DNA from: Cetobacterium ceti
GTDB lineage: Bacteria; Fusobacteriota; Fusobacteriia; Fusobacteriales; Fusobacteriaceae
Length of the DNA: 64,000 bases
Direction of reading: 5' to 3'
Assembly: GCF_900167275.1 (NCBI RefSeq)
Contig: NZ_FUWX01000006.1
Coordinates: 62,001 to 126,000 of the forward strand
Part shown: in pieces, positions 41,295-49,985 of the stretch
Layout: every line of letters starts with the position of its first letter
Position numbering within the stretch: the first letter of the stretch is position 1
Notes under the pieces: generated by a model
What the model saw: only the letters and a program-made list of their open reading frames with translations
The model's database searches: none
Told to the model about the DNA's origin: nothing
Position numbers and translations under genes: made by a program

Positions 41295-41833
41295 TTTAAC
41301 TTACCTCTCTTTTTTATATAATGTATTAAAATTGATCCTAATCCAAATAAAAGTATCAATTCAATAGGAGGTAAAATTGAAAATAATAAACAAATTAAAG
41401 TTACTATAAATATACCTATACCAATTTTACATTTTATTCCGTTTTTAAATAATTTTATTACAGATATTAAAATCATAGCTGATATTCCTGCTCTAAGCCC
41501 AAAAAATATTTTTTGTACTATAGGATGGTCAAAGTCCTTGGAAAATAATATAGATATTAATGTTATTATTATTAAAGAGGGAAAAGTTACTCCTAAAGTT
41601 GCCATTATCGATCCCTTAATCCCTCCCACTTTTTTCCCAACAAATGTTGCAGCATTGATTGCTATTGTTCCTGGAGTCATTTGAGATATTGATATGATTT
41701 CTAAAAGTTCATTTTTTGAAATCCAATGTTTTTCTTCCATAATTTCCTTTTCTATTAAGGGAATCATAGCATATCCTCCACCAAAGGTAAATAATCCGAT
41801 TTTAAAAAAACTATAAAATAATTCTAATCCCAT
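41291..41833 (-). CDS. Chromate transporter, first half protein
   Basis: 180-aa short-chain CHR protein: GLFTFGGGYAMIPLIEKEIM, then ISQMTPGTIAINAATFVGKKVGG, the paired CHR motifs. I chose ATG 41833, 7 nt after GGAGG; a TTG upstream would include the RBS. Heads a likely operon with the second half, a zinc-ribbon protein and a small membrane protein. Confidence 0.88.
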   Translation of the reverse strand: MGLELFYSFFKIGLFTFGGGYAMIPLIEKEIMEEKHWISKNELLEIISISQMTPGTIAINAATFVGKKVGGIKGSIMATLGVTFPSLIIITLISILFSKDFDHPIVQKIFFGLRAGISAMILISVIKLFKNGIKCKIGIGIFIVTLICLLFSILPPIELILLFGLGSILIHYIKKRGKLK

Positions 41834-41952
41834 TTGTTCCTCCAATTTTTATTCTTAAATTTGATTATATCATAGGACAAAAAGAAAAGGAAATACTATT
41901 TCTTTATGTATATTTCAATAAATATATTTTATAATAGAGGAGGTAACTTTTT

Positions 41953-42111
41953 ATGAAAAAACTTTTAGGTTTATTTTTTTTAATTTTAACTGGTTGCTCT
42001 TTGCTTGAATCTCCCCATGAAATTTTTAAAGGGCCTAGAAAAGGAGCTCTTTCTCAAGAATTTCAAAAAAGTAAAGACAATAAAATAAATGAAACAACTA
42101 GAAATTTTTAA
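41953..42111 (+). CDS. Small lipoprotein (52 aa)
   Basis: Strong RBS (GAGGAGGTAA) and an ATG open a frame MKKLLGLFFLILTGCS, a type II signal peptide with lipobox LTGC, leaving a 38-residue mature peptide rich in Lys, Glu and Asn (LLESPHEIFKGPRKGALSQE...). No family recognised; size recalls small envelope lipoproteins. It ends 19 bp before the GNAT gene, likely the same transcript. Confidence 0.75.
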   Translation: MKKLLGLFFLILTGCSLLESPHEIFKGPRKGALSQEFQKSKDNKINETTRNF

Positions 42112-42130
42112 AAAGGAAAGGTTAAAATAA

Positions 42131-42646
42131 ATGATAAAGTTAGTTACTCCTACTATTGATTATAAAAAAAGTTTTCTCCTGGGATATACGGAATTTTTAA
42201 AAGAAGGAACTTTTATAGAGTGCAATCTAGAATATATTAATAATTTTTTTCCTACATTTATAGAACAAATTAAAGATTTAGGGAAAAGGAAATTTTTAAA
42301 TCCCTTTTATATTCCTGAAACTATTTATTGGCTTGTAGATGAAAAAAATAAAATTTTTATTGGACGTGTTGGAATTAGGCACTCTTTAAATAAGGATTAT
42401 TTTAATTTTAAAGGACATATTGGATATGCCATAGTGCCTTCCCAAAGAAAAAATGGTTATGGAAATCTTATATTAAAATTAGCTTTGGAAAAAGCTAAAC
42501 TTTTAACTTTAAATCGAGTTCTCTTAACATGCAATAGTTCCAATATACCTTCAAAAAAAATAATAGAAAAAAATGGAGGTATTTTTGAAAATTATAAGGT
42601 TGACTTTGATGGGACTTTAAAGTTACGTTATTGGATAAATATATGA
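42131..42646 (+). CDS. GNAT-family acetyltransferase
   Basis: 171-aa N-acetyltransferase of the RimJ/RimL-like branch. The acetyl-CoA motif A is GYAIVPSQRKNGYGNLIL (R/Q-x-x-G-x-G/A type), preceded by IGRVGIRH and followed by VLLTCNSSNIPSKKIIEKNGG (motif B). Substrate unknown. It follows the small lipoprotein and ends in a bidirectional terminator. Confidence 0.85.
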   Translation: MIKLVTPTIDYKKSFLLGYTEFLKEGTFIECNLEYINNFFPTFIEQIKDLGKRKFLNPFYIPETIYWLVDEKNKIFIGRVGIRHSLNKDYFNFKGHIGYAIVPSQRKNGYGNLILKLALEKAKLLTLNRVLLTCNSSNIPSKKIIEKNGGIFENYKVDFDGTLKLRYWINI

Positions 42647-42676
42647 AAAAAATGGGAGAATTTCTCCCATTTTTTA
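42645..42676. terminator. Bidirectional terminator between the GNAT and NSS genes
   Basis: AAAAAATGGGAGAA and TTCTCCCATTTTTT arms, T/A runs on both strands. Confidence 0.9.
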
Positions 42677-44026
42677 CTTTAAACAATTTATTAAAACTAT
42701 TCCTAACATCACAGGAGCAATATATCTTATTCCAAATATCCATAATTTTCCAAGTTTAAAAGATATATTGTGATTATTTGTAATTTCTTTTAAAGCCTCT
42801 TTTGGCCCCCAAACATATCCTACAAATAAACATAATAATAGACCTCCGCTTGGTAAAAGAATATTATCTGTTATAAAGCACATTAAATCGAAAAAGTTTT
42901 TCCCAAAAATATGTACATTTCCTAAAACACCATTGGCTAAAGATGAGGGAACTCCTAATAAAAATGCCACAACTCCAAGTAAAATAACTGCTTTAATTCT
43001 TCCTAGTTTAAATTGATCTACAACTAAGGAAACTGAAGTTTCTAAAAGAGAAATTGATGAAGTTATCGCTGCAAATAATACTAAAATAAAAAATATTATT
43101 CCAAAGAAACTTCCCATAGGCATCTTATCAAATACTGCTGGTAAAGTTACAAACATAAGTCCTGGCCCTTGTCCTGGTTCAAATCCTAAAGCAAACACCG
43201 CTGGTAAAATTGCAAACCCTGATAACATAGCTATTAATGTATCAATAAATGGAATTGTTAAAGAATCCTTTGGCATATTTCCATCTTTTTTTAGATAACT
43301 ACCATAAGTTACCATTACCCCCATTCCTAAGCTTAAAGAAAAAAATACTTGTCCTAAAGCTGCTACAAATGTATCCAAAGTAATTTTACTAAAATCAGGC
43401 TTTAAGAAAAATTTTATTCCTTCCATTGCACCAGGTAAAGTCACTGATCTTATACTCACAAAAATTAATAAAACAAATAAAGCTGGCATCATAAATTTAC
43501 TTGCTCTTTCTATTCCTTTTTCAATTCCTCCAAGAACTATAAGAGCCGTTACAAATATAAATATAAAATGATATCCCAACGGTTCTAAAGGTGAAGATAT
43601 TAAGCTTGTAAAATAATTTCCACTTTCATTTCCTGGAATTCCGCCTAAAAAATATGATCCAATATATTTTAAGATCCATCCCCCAATTACACTATAATAA
43701 GATAGAATTATGAAACTAGTTATAACTCCCATCATTCCAATAAAACCAAATTTACCATTTATTTTTTTAAATGATCCATAAGCTGATGTTTGTCCTTTTC
43801 TTCCCACAGACATTTCAGCTAAAACTAAAGAAAATCCAACTATAATAATTAAGCTCAGGTAAATTATTACAAAGGCCCCACCTCCATTTTTACCAGCTAA
43901 ATATGGAAATTTCCATAGATTCCCTAATCCTATAGCAGATCCCGCGGCTGCCATAACAAATCCAAAAGTAGACTTCCATTGTCCTCTAGAATTTCCATCT
44001 ACATTTGTTAAATTTAATTCGCTCAT
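42674..44026 (-). CDS. NSS-family Na+-coupled amino acid symporter
   Basis: 450-aa inner-membrane symporter with about 11 helices, as in bacterial NSS proteins such as MhsT. TM1 holds AAAGSAIGLGNLWKFPYLAGKNGGGAF with the unwound substrate/Na+ site; TM6 region FFSLSLGMGVMVTYGSY; TM8 ITSSISLLET supplies Na2-site Ser. Substrate likely a neutral or aromatic amino acid. RBS GGAGGTAG. Confidence 0.93.
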   Translation of the reverse strand: MSELNLTNVDGNSRGQWKSTFGFVMAAAGSAIGLGNLWKFPYLAGKNGGGAFVIIYLSLIIIVGFSLVLAEMSVGRKGQTSAYGSFKKINGKFGFIGMMGVITSFIILSYYSVIGGWILKYIGSYFLGGIPGNESGNYFTSLISSPLEPLGYHFIFIFVTALIVLGGIEKGIERASKFMMPALFVLLIFVSIRSVTLPGAMEGIKFFLKPDFSKITLDTFVAALGQVFFSLSLGMGVMVTYGSYLKKDGNMPKDSLTIPFIDTLIAMLSGFAILPAVFALGFEPGQGPGLMFVTLPAVFDKMPMGSFFGIIFFILVLFAAITSSISLLETSVSLVVDQFKLGRIKAVILLGVVAFLLGVPSSLANGVLGNVHIFGKNFFDLMCFITDNILLPSGGLLLCLFVGYVWGPKEALKEITNNHNISFKLGKLWIFGIRYIAPVMLGIVLINCLK

Positions 44027-44191
44027 AATTCTACCTCCTTCTTCCTAAATTTTTATTACAGTGATACTAACATTTTTTTACATTTTTTAAAAGTATTTTT
44101 ACTATTCAAAATTTATATCAAATTATATACTAAAATTATAATAAAAAAGTACTATATTTTTATGAATGTTTTGTTTTTTTATATTTTTTTA

Positions 44192-44220
44192 TTGACATTA
44201 TTTACATATAGCGTTATAAT
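44192..44220 (+). promoter_or_regulatory. Consensus promoter of the guanine-riboswitch permease
   Basis: TTGACA (44192-44197), 17-bp spacer, TATAAT (44215-44220): both boxes perfect. Confidence 0.92.
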
Positions 44221-44289
44221 AATCGTTAAATATACAAGAATTATATAAGGTTAATAAAAAATTTATATGCATATTTAATTTAAAAATAA

Positions 44290-44428
44290 CTCATATATTG
44301 ACGGAAATATGGTCCGTAAGTTTCTACAGATTCGCCGTAAAAGAATCTACTATGGGATAAGTATGCACTTTAATAGGTGAATTTTATCTGTAGAAATTAT
44401 TCTAAAGATAAAATTCATCTTTTTTTTT
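44290..44428 (+). promoter_or_regulatory. Purine riboswitch, guanine class, transcriptional OFF type
   Basis: P1 CTCATA (44290-44295) with TATGGG (44351-44356); P2 ACGGA/TCCGT around loop AATATGG; GTTTCTAC; P3 AGATTC/GAATCT with CCGTAAA. The specificity base before the 3' P1 strand is C, the guanine/hypoxanthine determinant. The platform is a terminator: AGGTGAATTTTATCT (44375-44389) with AGATAAAATTCATCT (44406-44420) and nine T. Ligand binding should promote termination. Confidence 0.95.
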
Positions 44429-44449
44429 ACAAATTTTTTAGGAGGAAAA

Positions 44450-45772
44450 ATGGAAATCACAGCAAAGTCTTCACAACACAAAGGTTTTTTAGATTCATAT
44501 TTCAAAATTTCTGAAAGAAATTCAAGTGTAAAACAAGAAATTATAGGTGGAATTACAACATTTTTAGCTATGTCTTATATTATTTTCGTCAATCCTGCAA
44601 TTTTATCTACAACAGGTATGAATAAAGGAGCTCTTATTACAGTTACAATTGTAGCTACAGCTATTGGAACTTTAATTTCTGGATTATGGGGAAAATCCCC
44701 TTTAGCTATTGGACCTGGAATGGGGTTAAATGCTTTTTTTACTTATACATTAGTTCTAGGTAAAGGTGTCCCATGGGAAGTTGCTCTTGGAGTTGTATTT
44801 ATTTCTGGATTATTTTTTATGATAATGGCTATTGGTGGAATAAGAGAAAAACTTGCCAACGCCATTCCTAGATCTATTAGTACTGCCGCAGCGGCAGGAA
44901 TTGGATTATTTATTGCTCTTATTGGTTTAAAAAATATGGGAGTAATTGTCCCACACCCAGCTACAATGGTAGCTTTAGGAAAATTTACAAGTCAATCTGT
45001 TTTAGCCATTCTTGGTCTTACGATTATGGCAATTTTAGAAATGAGACAAATTAAAGGTGGAATCCTAATCAGTATCATCATCACAACTATTATTGGAATT
45101 TTTATGGGATTAGTTGATTTACCTACTCATTTTGTATCTACACCACCTTCAATGGCACCTATTGCAATGAAGTTAGATATTTTAGGAGCTTTCAAAGTAT
45201 CATTAATGGGTCCTATTTTCTCATTTATGTTTATAGATCTGTTTGATTCTCTTGGATTTCTGATTGCTTGTTGTAAAGAAATGGGTCTTGAAAATGAAAA
45301 AGGTGAAATTAAAGCCCTTGGAAGAATGTTACATGCAGATGTGGCTTCAACTATTATTGGAGCTTGTATGGGAACTAGTACTATGATAAGTTTAGCTGAA
45401 TCAGCTACTGGAATTGCTGCTGGAGCAAGAACAGGATTAGCAGCTATAACAACTTCTATATTTATGCTATTTTCTCTATTTTTTACTCCAATAGTTGCTG
45501 CAGTTCCAATGTTTGCAGTTGCTCCTGCTATGGTTATGGTTGGAGTATATATGTTTAAAAATGTTAAAGATATTGATTTCTCTGATATGAAAATTGCCGT
45601 ATCATCTTTTGTAACAATATTTATGATGCCTTTAACATATAGTATTAGTATTGGTTTAAGTTTTGGATTTATAGCTTATATCGTACTTCACATTGGTAGT
45701 GGAGAAATCAAAAAAATATCTCCAACTCTTTGGGTTATAGGAGCTTTATCTTTTGTAAACTTACTTATCTAA
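44450..45772 (+). CDS. NCS2 (AzgA-type) permease, probably guanine/hypoxanthine
   Basis: 440-aa inner-membrane nucleobase:cation symporter, about 12-14 helices. Family motifs: EIIGGITTFLAMSYII, IGPGMGLNAFFTYTL, FIDLFDSLGFLIACC, GTSTMISLAESATGIAAGARTGLAA. It is a paralog of the permease at 26728-28056. Control by a guanine-type switch predicts uptake of guanine or hypoxanthine, repressed when purines are plentiful. Monocistronic. Confidence 0.93.
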   Translation: MEITAKSSQHKGFLDSYFKISERNSSVKQEIIGGITTFLAMSYIIFVNPAILSTTGMNKGALITVTIVATAIGTLISGLWGKSPLAIGPGMGLNAFFTYTLVLGKGVPWEVALGVVFISGLFFMIMAIGGIREKLANAIPRSISTAAAAGIGLFIALIGLKNMGVIVPHPATMVALGKFTSQSVLAILGLTIMAILEMRQIKGGILISIIITTIIGIFMGLVDLPTHFVSTPPSMAPIAMKLDILGAFKVSLMGPIFSFMFIDLFDSLGFLIACCKEMGLENEKGEIKALGRMLHADVASTIIGACMGTSTMISLAESATGIAAGARTGLAAITTSIFMLFSLFFTPIVAAVPMFAVAPAMVMVGVYMFKNVKDIDFSDMKIAVSSFVTIFMMPLTYSISIGLSFGFIAYIVLHIGSGEIKKISPTLWVIGALSFVNLLI

Positions 45773-45774
45773 AA

Positions 45775-45803
45775 TTGACAAAAGATTATTATAGTGATAA
45801 AAT
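45775..45803 (+). promoter_or_regulatory. Promoter of the fluoride-riboswitch ClC gene
   Basis: TTGACA (45775-45780), 17-bp spacer, TAAAAT (45798-45803), starting just after the permease stop codon. Confidence 0.85.
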
Positions 45804-45817
45804 ATTTAAGTAATAAA

Positions 45818-45913
45818 GAGGGAATGAAGTTCTCCCTTAGTTTTGCAACTAAAACCGCTTATTTAGCTGATGACTTCTACGACTTTTAGTTGTAGAAGTG
45901 TCAGCTTTTTTTA
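45818..45913 (+). promoter_or_regulatory. Fluoride (crcB-motif) riboswitch with terminator
   Basis: GAGGGAATGAAGTTCTCCC (45818-45836), a second hairpin TTAGTTTTGCAACTAAAA, then GCTGATGACTTCTAC: the crcB arrangement, with GAAG in the first loop able to pair with CTTC in the 3' strand. The terminator uses that same 3' strand: AGCTGA (45865-45870) with TCAGCT (45901-45906) and ACTTCTAC with GTAGAAGT, then T7. Fluoride binding should therefore prevent termination (ON switch). Confidence 0.93.
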
Positions 45914-45948
45914 TTTATAATTAAAAATTTATATAGGAAAGGAATTTT

Positions 45949-47190
45949 ATGAAGGACAAATCACTTGTTTTAAGATTTTTCTTAAAATGGATTTTAATAG
46001 GTGGAATTGTTGGAGTTATTGTAGGTACTGTTTGTGTTATCTTTTTAAATTCTCTACACTTTGTTACCCATTTAAGAGAAAAAAATCCAATGCTTTTATT
46101 TTTACTACCTTTTGGAGGAGCTTTTGTAAGTTGGTTATATGTTAAATATGGAAAAAATTCCAGTAGAGGAACTAACTTAATTCTTGAAGAAATTTATGAA
46201 GATAAGGAGAATATTCCTTTAAGAATGGGATTTTTAGTTTTTCTTGGAACTATTGTTACCCATTTATTTGGAGGTTCTGCAGGTAGAGAGGGTACAGCTG
46301 TTCAAATGGGAGCTGCCATTGCTGATAAAGTTGGAAATAAACTGGGATTAAATAAAAAAAATCGTCGTTTAATTTTAATGGCTGGTATCAGTGCTGGTTT
46401 TGGAGCAGTTTTTGGAATTCCCCTTGCAGGGGCAATTTTTGCCATTGAAGTTATTCAAATAGGAAAAATTGAATATGAAGGTTTAATTCCCTGTGTAATT
46501 TCTAGTTTTATAGGTCAATTAATAGCTCTACAACTTCATGTAAAACATTCTATTTATAAGGCTAATAACATTTCTGCTGGAAATTTTTCTTTAGAGGTTA
46601 TCTTAAAGGTTATTTTTGCTAGTATTTTATTTGCCATTGCTAGTATTTTATTTTCTCAAGGAATTCATCTTTGCAAAAAAATATATACTAAATTTTTCCC
46701 AAATTTAATTACTAGAAGTTTTGCTGGTGGAGTTGTTGTTATTATTTTAGTTTATATCTTCGGAACTAGAGATTATATAGGTTTAGGAACTGGATTTATT
46801 GAAAGTAGCTTCCATACAACTAAAACTCTATTAGATCCTATTTTTAAAATTATTTTTACTTCTGTTACACTAGGAGCGGGATTCCAAGGTGGAGAAGTTA
46901 CTCCATTATTTTTTACAGGAGCTTCTTTAGGAAGTGCTTTATCTCACTTTTTAAATTTACCAGCACCATTCCTTGCTAGTTTAGGTTTAGTTGCTGTATT
47001 TGCAGGAGCAACTAATACTCCTATTTCAAGTTTTATAATGGGAATTGAATTATTCGGAGGGCACAATGCTTCATATTTATTTTTAGCATGTATGATTTCA
47101 TACTTATTCTCTGGAAACAAAGGAATTTATTCTTCTCAACAAGTTGCAATTGACAAAGTGGATATATTAGAAGAAAGGGAGAAGCTATAA
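45949..47190 (+). CDS. ClC-F-type fluoride/proton antiporter
   Basis: 413-aa ClC-family membrane protein with about ten or more helices and no CBS domains. GGSAGREGTAVQMG is the Glu-containing selectivity/gating region, GAVFGIPLAGAIFAIEV and GFQGGEVTPLFFTGASLG follow. Fluoride-specific ClC-F antiporters are commonly placed behind fluoride riboswitches, as here, and expel F- to keep enolase and pyrophosphatase active. Its stop codon overlaps the convergent CPA gene by 6 nt. Confidence 0.93.
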   Translation: MKDKSLVLRFFLKWILIGGIVGVIVGTVCVIFLNSLHFVTHLREKNPMLLFLLPFGGAFVSWLYVKYGKNSSRGTNLILEEIYEDKENIPLRMGFLVFLGTIVTHLFGGSAGREGTAVQMGAAIADKVGNKLGLNKKNRRLILMAGISAGFGAVFGIPLAGAIFAIEVIQIGKIEYEGLIPCVISSFIGQLIALQLHVKHSIYKANNISAGNFSLEVILKVIFASILFAIASILFSQGIHLCKKIYTKFFPNLITRSFAGGVVVIILVYIFGTRDYIGLGTGFIESSFHTTKTLLDPIFKIIFTSVTLGAGFQGGEVTPLFFTGASLGSALSHFLNLPAPFLASLGLVAVFAGATNTPISSFIMGIELFGGHNASYLFLACMISYLFSGNKGIYSSQQVAIDKVDILEEREKL

Positions 47191-47215
47191 TAAAGCTTCC
47201 CCCATTTTTTTATTT
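47177..47215 (+). terminator. Terminator spanning the convergent stop codons
   Basis: GGGAGAAGCT and AGCTTCCCCC arms around ATAATAA, then T7. It includes the ends of both genes. Confidence 0.75.
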
Positions 47216-48429
47216 TTAATTTCTTTTCCTGGATAATATAAAAATTTATCTTTTGTCAATCTAATTCCAATAGCTCCAATGGGAGCTGTGATTAAAACGC
47301 TTAATATTGCTATTCCTTCCATTACATCTCCACCAGCTACCCCCATTTCAAGAGGAATTCCTGATTTTGCAGATTGAACTGTTGCCTTTGGTAAATAAGC
47401 TATTACACAAAATAATCTCTCTTTTAAATTTAAATCTGTTCCTATTAAAGAAATTAAAACTCCCACTGATCTAACACTTAAAGAAATTATTAAAATTAAT
47501 ACTCCTATAGCAAAATAAGAAATAACTAATTTAGGATTAATTGCTACTCCTACTAAAGAAAATAAATATAATTTTCCATATTTCCAAATTCCATTCATAA
47601 TCTTTAAAATATTTTTAGAATCCTCTTCTAAATTATTTCTAATATAAAATCCAAATATCATTATTGATAATAAAGAATTAAAAAAATCTAAATGAAAATA
47701 TTTTTCTATTCCTCTCATTAAAATACAAATAAAAAAAATACTTACTGTTTTTAAATAATTGTTGTTTATTTTTTTTATTATAAATTTACTTATAAAACCT
47801 AAAATATACCCCATAAAAATACTAAAAATAATCGACAAAGGAATTAGCAGTAGTTTCATTCCCAACCCAGTAGAGATATTATTTCCACCAGTTAAATATA
47901 AGGAAAGAAATGTTGTAAATAAAGTTATAGCTATTGTGTCATCTGCTGAAGCTCCCACAAGTAGCAACTGAGGAATAGCTTTATTTTCTCCTCTTCTTTT
48001 TTCTATTAAATCCACCATTGCTGGAATTAAAACTGCAGGACTTACTGCTGCTATTATAAATCCTAAAATACATCCCTGAATAAAAGTAAAATCTAAAAGT
48101 ATCATAGATAAAAGTCCAATAGTAAACCCTTCTAAAAGAGCTGGAACAGAACTTAATAAAATTGCTGGTTTCCCTATTCTTTTCATCTGCTCCTTACTAA
48201 TTCCTAGTCCACCAATAAAAAGAACTGTTACCAAAGCTAAATCTTTAATAAAAGATGAACTTTTTAAGAGAGTTTCTGGTAAAAAATTGAAAAAAGCCGG
48301 TCCTAATATCATTCCTGCTAATATCATCCCAATTAAAGAAGGTAATTTTATATATTCTAATATTTTCCCACCAAAATTTGAAACCATTCCCAAGAGAAAT
48401 AACCATATAAAAAATAACACTATATCCAC
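47185..48429 (-). CDS. Cation:proton antiporter (CPA family)
   Basis: 414-aa inner-membrane Na+(K+)/H+ exchanger, about 12 helices. LPSLIGMILAGMILGP and VLFIGGLGIS are typical of the NhaP/KefB-like fold; GASADDTIAITLFTTF holds the Asp-Asp pair for ion binding. No C-terminal TrkA domain. GTG start 48429, with GAGGAATC upstream. Function: pH or sodium homeostasis. Convergent with ClC-F. Confidence 0.85.
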   Translation of the reverse strand: MDIVLFFIWLFLLGMVSNFGGKILEYIKLPSLIGMILAGMILGPAFFNFLPETLLKSSSFIKDLALVTVLFIGGLGISKEQMKRIGKPAILLSSVPALLEGFTIGLLSMILLDFTFIQGCILGFIIAAVSPAVLIPAMVDLIEKRRGENKAIPQLLLVGASADDTIAITLFTTFLSLYLTGGNNISTGLGMKLLLIPLSIIFSIFMGYILGFISKFIIKKINNNYLKTVSIFFICILMRGIEKYFHLDFFNSLLSIMIFGFYIRNNLEEDSKNILKIMNGIWKYGKLYLFSLVGVAINPKLVISYFAIGVLILIISLSVRSVGVLISLIGTDLNLKERLFCVIAYLPKATVQSAKSGIPLEMGVAGGDVMEGIAILSVLITAPIGAIGIRLTKDKFLYYPGKEIKNKKMGEALL

Positions 48430-48508
48430 TTTTGATTCCTCCTCTAAATTTAAAAATCATAGTAATTATAGAGTAATTTTTCACAAATGTAAATTACAAT
48501 TGATTAGA

Positions 48509-48537
48509 TTGACAAATTTTTTCTTTTGAGCTAGAAT
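48509..48537 (+). promoter_or_regulatory. Promoter of the GlcNAc-type PTS gene
   Basis: TTGACA (48509-48514), 17-bp spacer, TAGAAT (48532-48537). Confidence 0.85.
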
Positions 48538-48583
48538 CTTAGTGAAACATTTTTTCAAAATTTGATAAAGGGGTGGATATTTT

Positions 48584-49942
48584 ATGAAGCTTTTAGATGG
48601 AGCTCAAAAAGTTGGTAAGGCACTTATGTTACCAATAGCTGTTCTTCCTGTTGCTGCGTTACTTCTTAGACTAGGAGTACTTTGGAATCAGCCACAGATG
48701 ACTGCTGCTGGAGATGTTATTTTTGCAAATCTTCCTATGTTATTTGCAATTGGAGTAGCAACTGGTATAGCTAAGGATAATAATGGAGCCGCCGCTCTTG
48801 CGGGAGCTGTTGGTAACTATATTTTAGTTCAAGTTGCAACATCTATGAATAAAGATATTAATATGGGAGTTTTATCTGGTATTATAGCGGGACTTACTGC
48901 TGGTTTCTTCTATAATAAATACAATGGAATTAAATTACCTGATTGGTTAGGTTTCTTTGGTGGAAGAAGATTTGTTCCTATTGTAACTGCTATAACATCT
49001 TTAATTTTAGGAATTATTTTTGGTTATCTATGGCCAGCTGTTCAAGGGGGAATTGATGGAATAGGGCAATGGATAATTGGAGCTGGAGTTTTCGGAGCCT
49101 TTATATTCGGTGTTTTAAATAGAATTTTAATAGCCTTTGGATTACATCACATTTTAAATAGTTTAGTTTGGTTTATATTTGGTGAATACGGTGGTAAAAC
49201 TGGAGATTTAAATCGTTTCTTTGCTGGAGATCCAACAGCTGGAATGTTTATGACAGGATTTTTCCCTGTAATGATGTTTGGATTACCTGCCGCTGCCTTT
49301 GCTATGTATTTACTTGCTAAACCAGGTAGAAAAAGAGCAATCGGTGGAGTTTTATTCTCAGTAGCTTTTACTGCATTTTTAACTGGTATAACTGAACCTC
49401 TTGAATTTATGTTTATGTTTGTTGCACCAGGATTATATTTTATCCACGCTCTTTTAACAGGAGCGTCTATGGCTCTTACATATGCCATTGGAATCAGACA
49501 TGGATTTGGATTCTCTGCAGGTTTAATTGACTATTTACTAAATATGGGACTTGCTACAAAGGGATGGCTATTATTCCCAATTGGAATTGCATTTGGCATT
49601 ATTTATTTCTTCCTATTCTACTTTATTATTAAAAAGTTTGATTTAAAAACTCCAGGTAGAGAAGAAGAAACAAAAGAAGATGCTATAAATGACTTTATTG
49701 ATGGAGAAGATATTGTTCAAAACTATGCAACTGCTCTAGGAGGAATTGATAATTTAACAACAATTGATTCATGTATAACTCGTTTAAGATTGGAAGTTAA
49801 AGATTCTTCCCTTTTAAACGAAGGACAATTAAAAGCATTAGGTTCTAAGGGAGTTATTAAATTATCTCCAACTGCTGTTCAAGTTATTGTTGGAACTGCA
49901 GCAGAATCTGTTGCAAATGGATTAAAGAAAATAAAAGGATAA
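48584..49942 (+). CDS. nagE: PTS N-acetylglucosamine-type IICB transporter
   Basis: 452 aa. IIC domain (about 1-365) with ten or so helices and the NagE-like GLHHILNSLVWF, TGDLNRFFAGDPTAGMFMTGFFP, GITEPLEFMFMF; IIB domain (about 380-452) with the phospho-Cys in TIDSCITRLRLEV. The IIA domain of E. coli NagE is absent, so a separate glucose-type IIA must serve it. Imports GlcNAc as GlcNAc-6-phosphate. No nagA/nagB in the window. Functionally linked to the glycosylasparaginase operon at 7.3-11.7 kb (inference). Confidence 0.88.
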   Translation: MKLLDGAQKVGKALMLPIAVLPVAALLLRLGVLWNQPQMTAAGDVIFANLPMLFAIGVATGIAKDNNGAAALAGAVGNYILVQVATSMNKDINMGVLSGIIAGLTAGFFYNKYNGIKLPDWLGFFGGRRFVPIVTAITSLILGIIFGYLWPAVQGGIDGIGQWIIGAGVFGAFIFGVLNRILIAFGLHHILNSLVWFIFGEYGGKTGDLNRFFAGDPTAGMFMTGFFPVMMFGLPAAAFAMYLLAKPGRKRAIGGVLFSVAFTAFLTGITEPLEFMFMFVAPGLYFIHALLTGASMALTYAIGIRHGFGFSAGLIDYLLNMGLATKGWLLFPIGIAFGIIYFFLFYFIIKKFDLKTPGREEETKEDAINDFIDGEDIVQNYATALGGIDNLTTIDSCITRLRLEVKDSSLLNEGQLKALGSKGVIKLSPTAVQVIVGTAAESVANGLKKIKG

Positions 49943-49946
49943 ACAA

Positions 49947-49985
49947 AAAAGCTGTAGAATTTCTACAGCTTTTCTTTTTTACTCA
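49947..49985. terminator. Bidirectional terminator after the PTS gene
   Basis: AAAAGCTGTAGAA and TTCTACAGCTTTT arms, then T runs. Confidence 0.9.

Larger units (their letters stand above)
44027..44449 (+). other. 423-bp intergenic region with promoter and guanine riboswitch
   Basis: 44027-44190 is AT-rich with no gene; 44192-44220 is a perfect promoter; 44290-44428 is a guanine-type purine riboswitch with terminator; the RBS AGGAGGAAAA follows. Confidence 0.85.
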
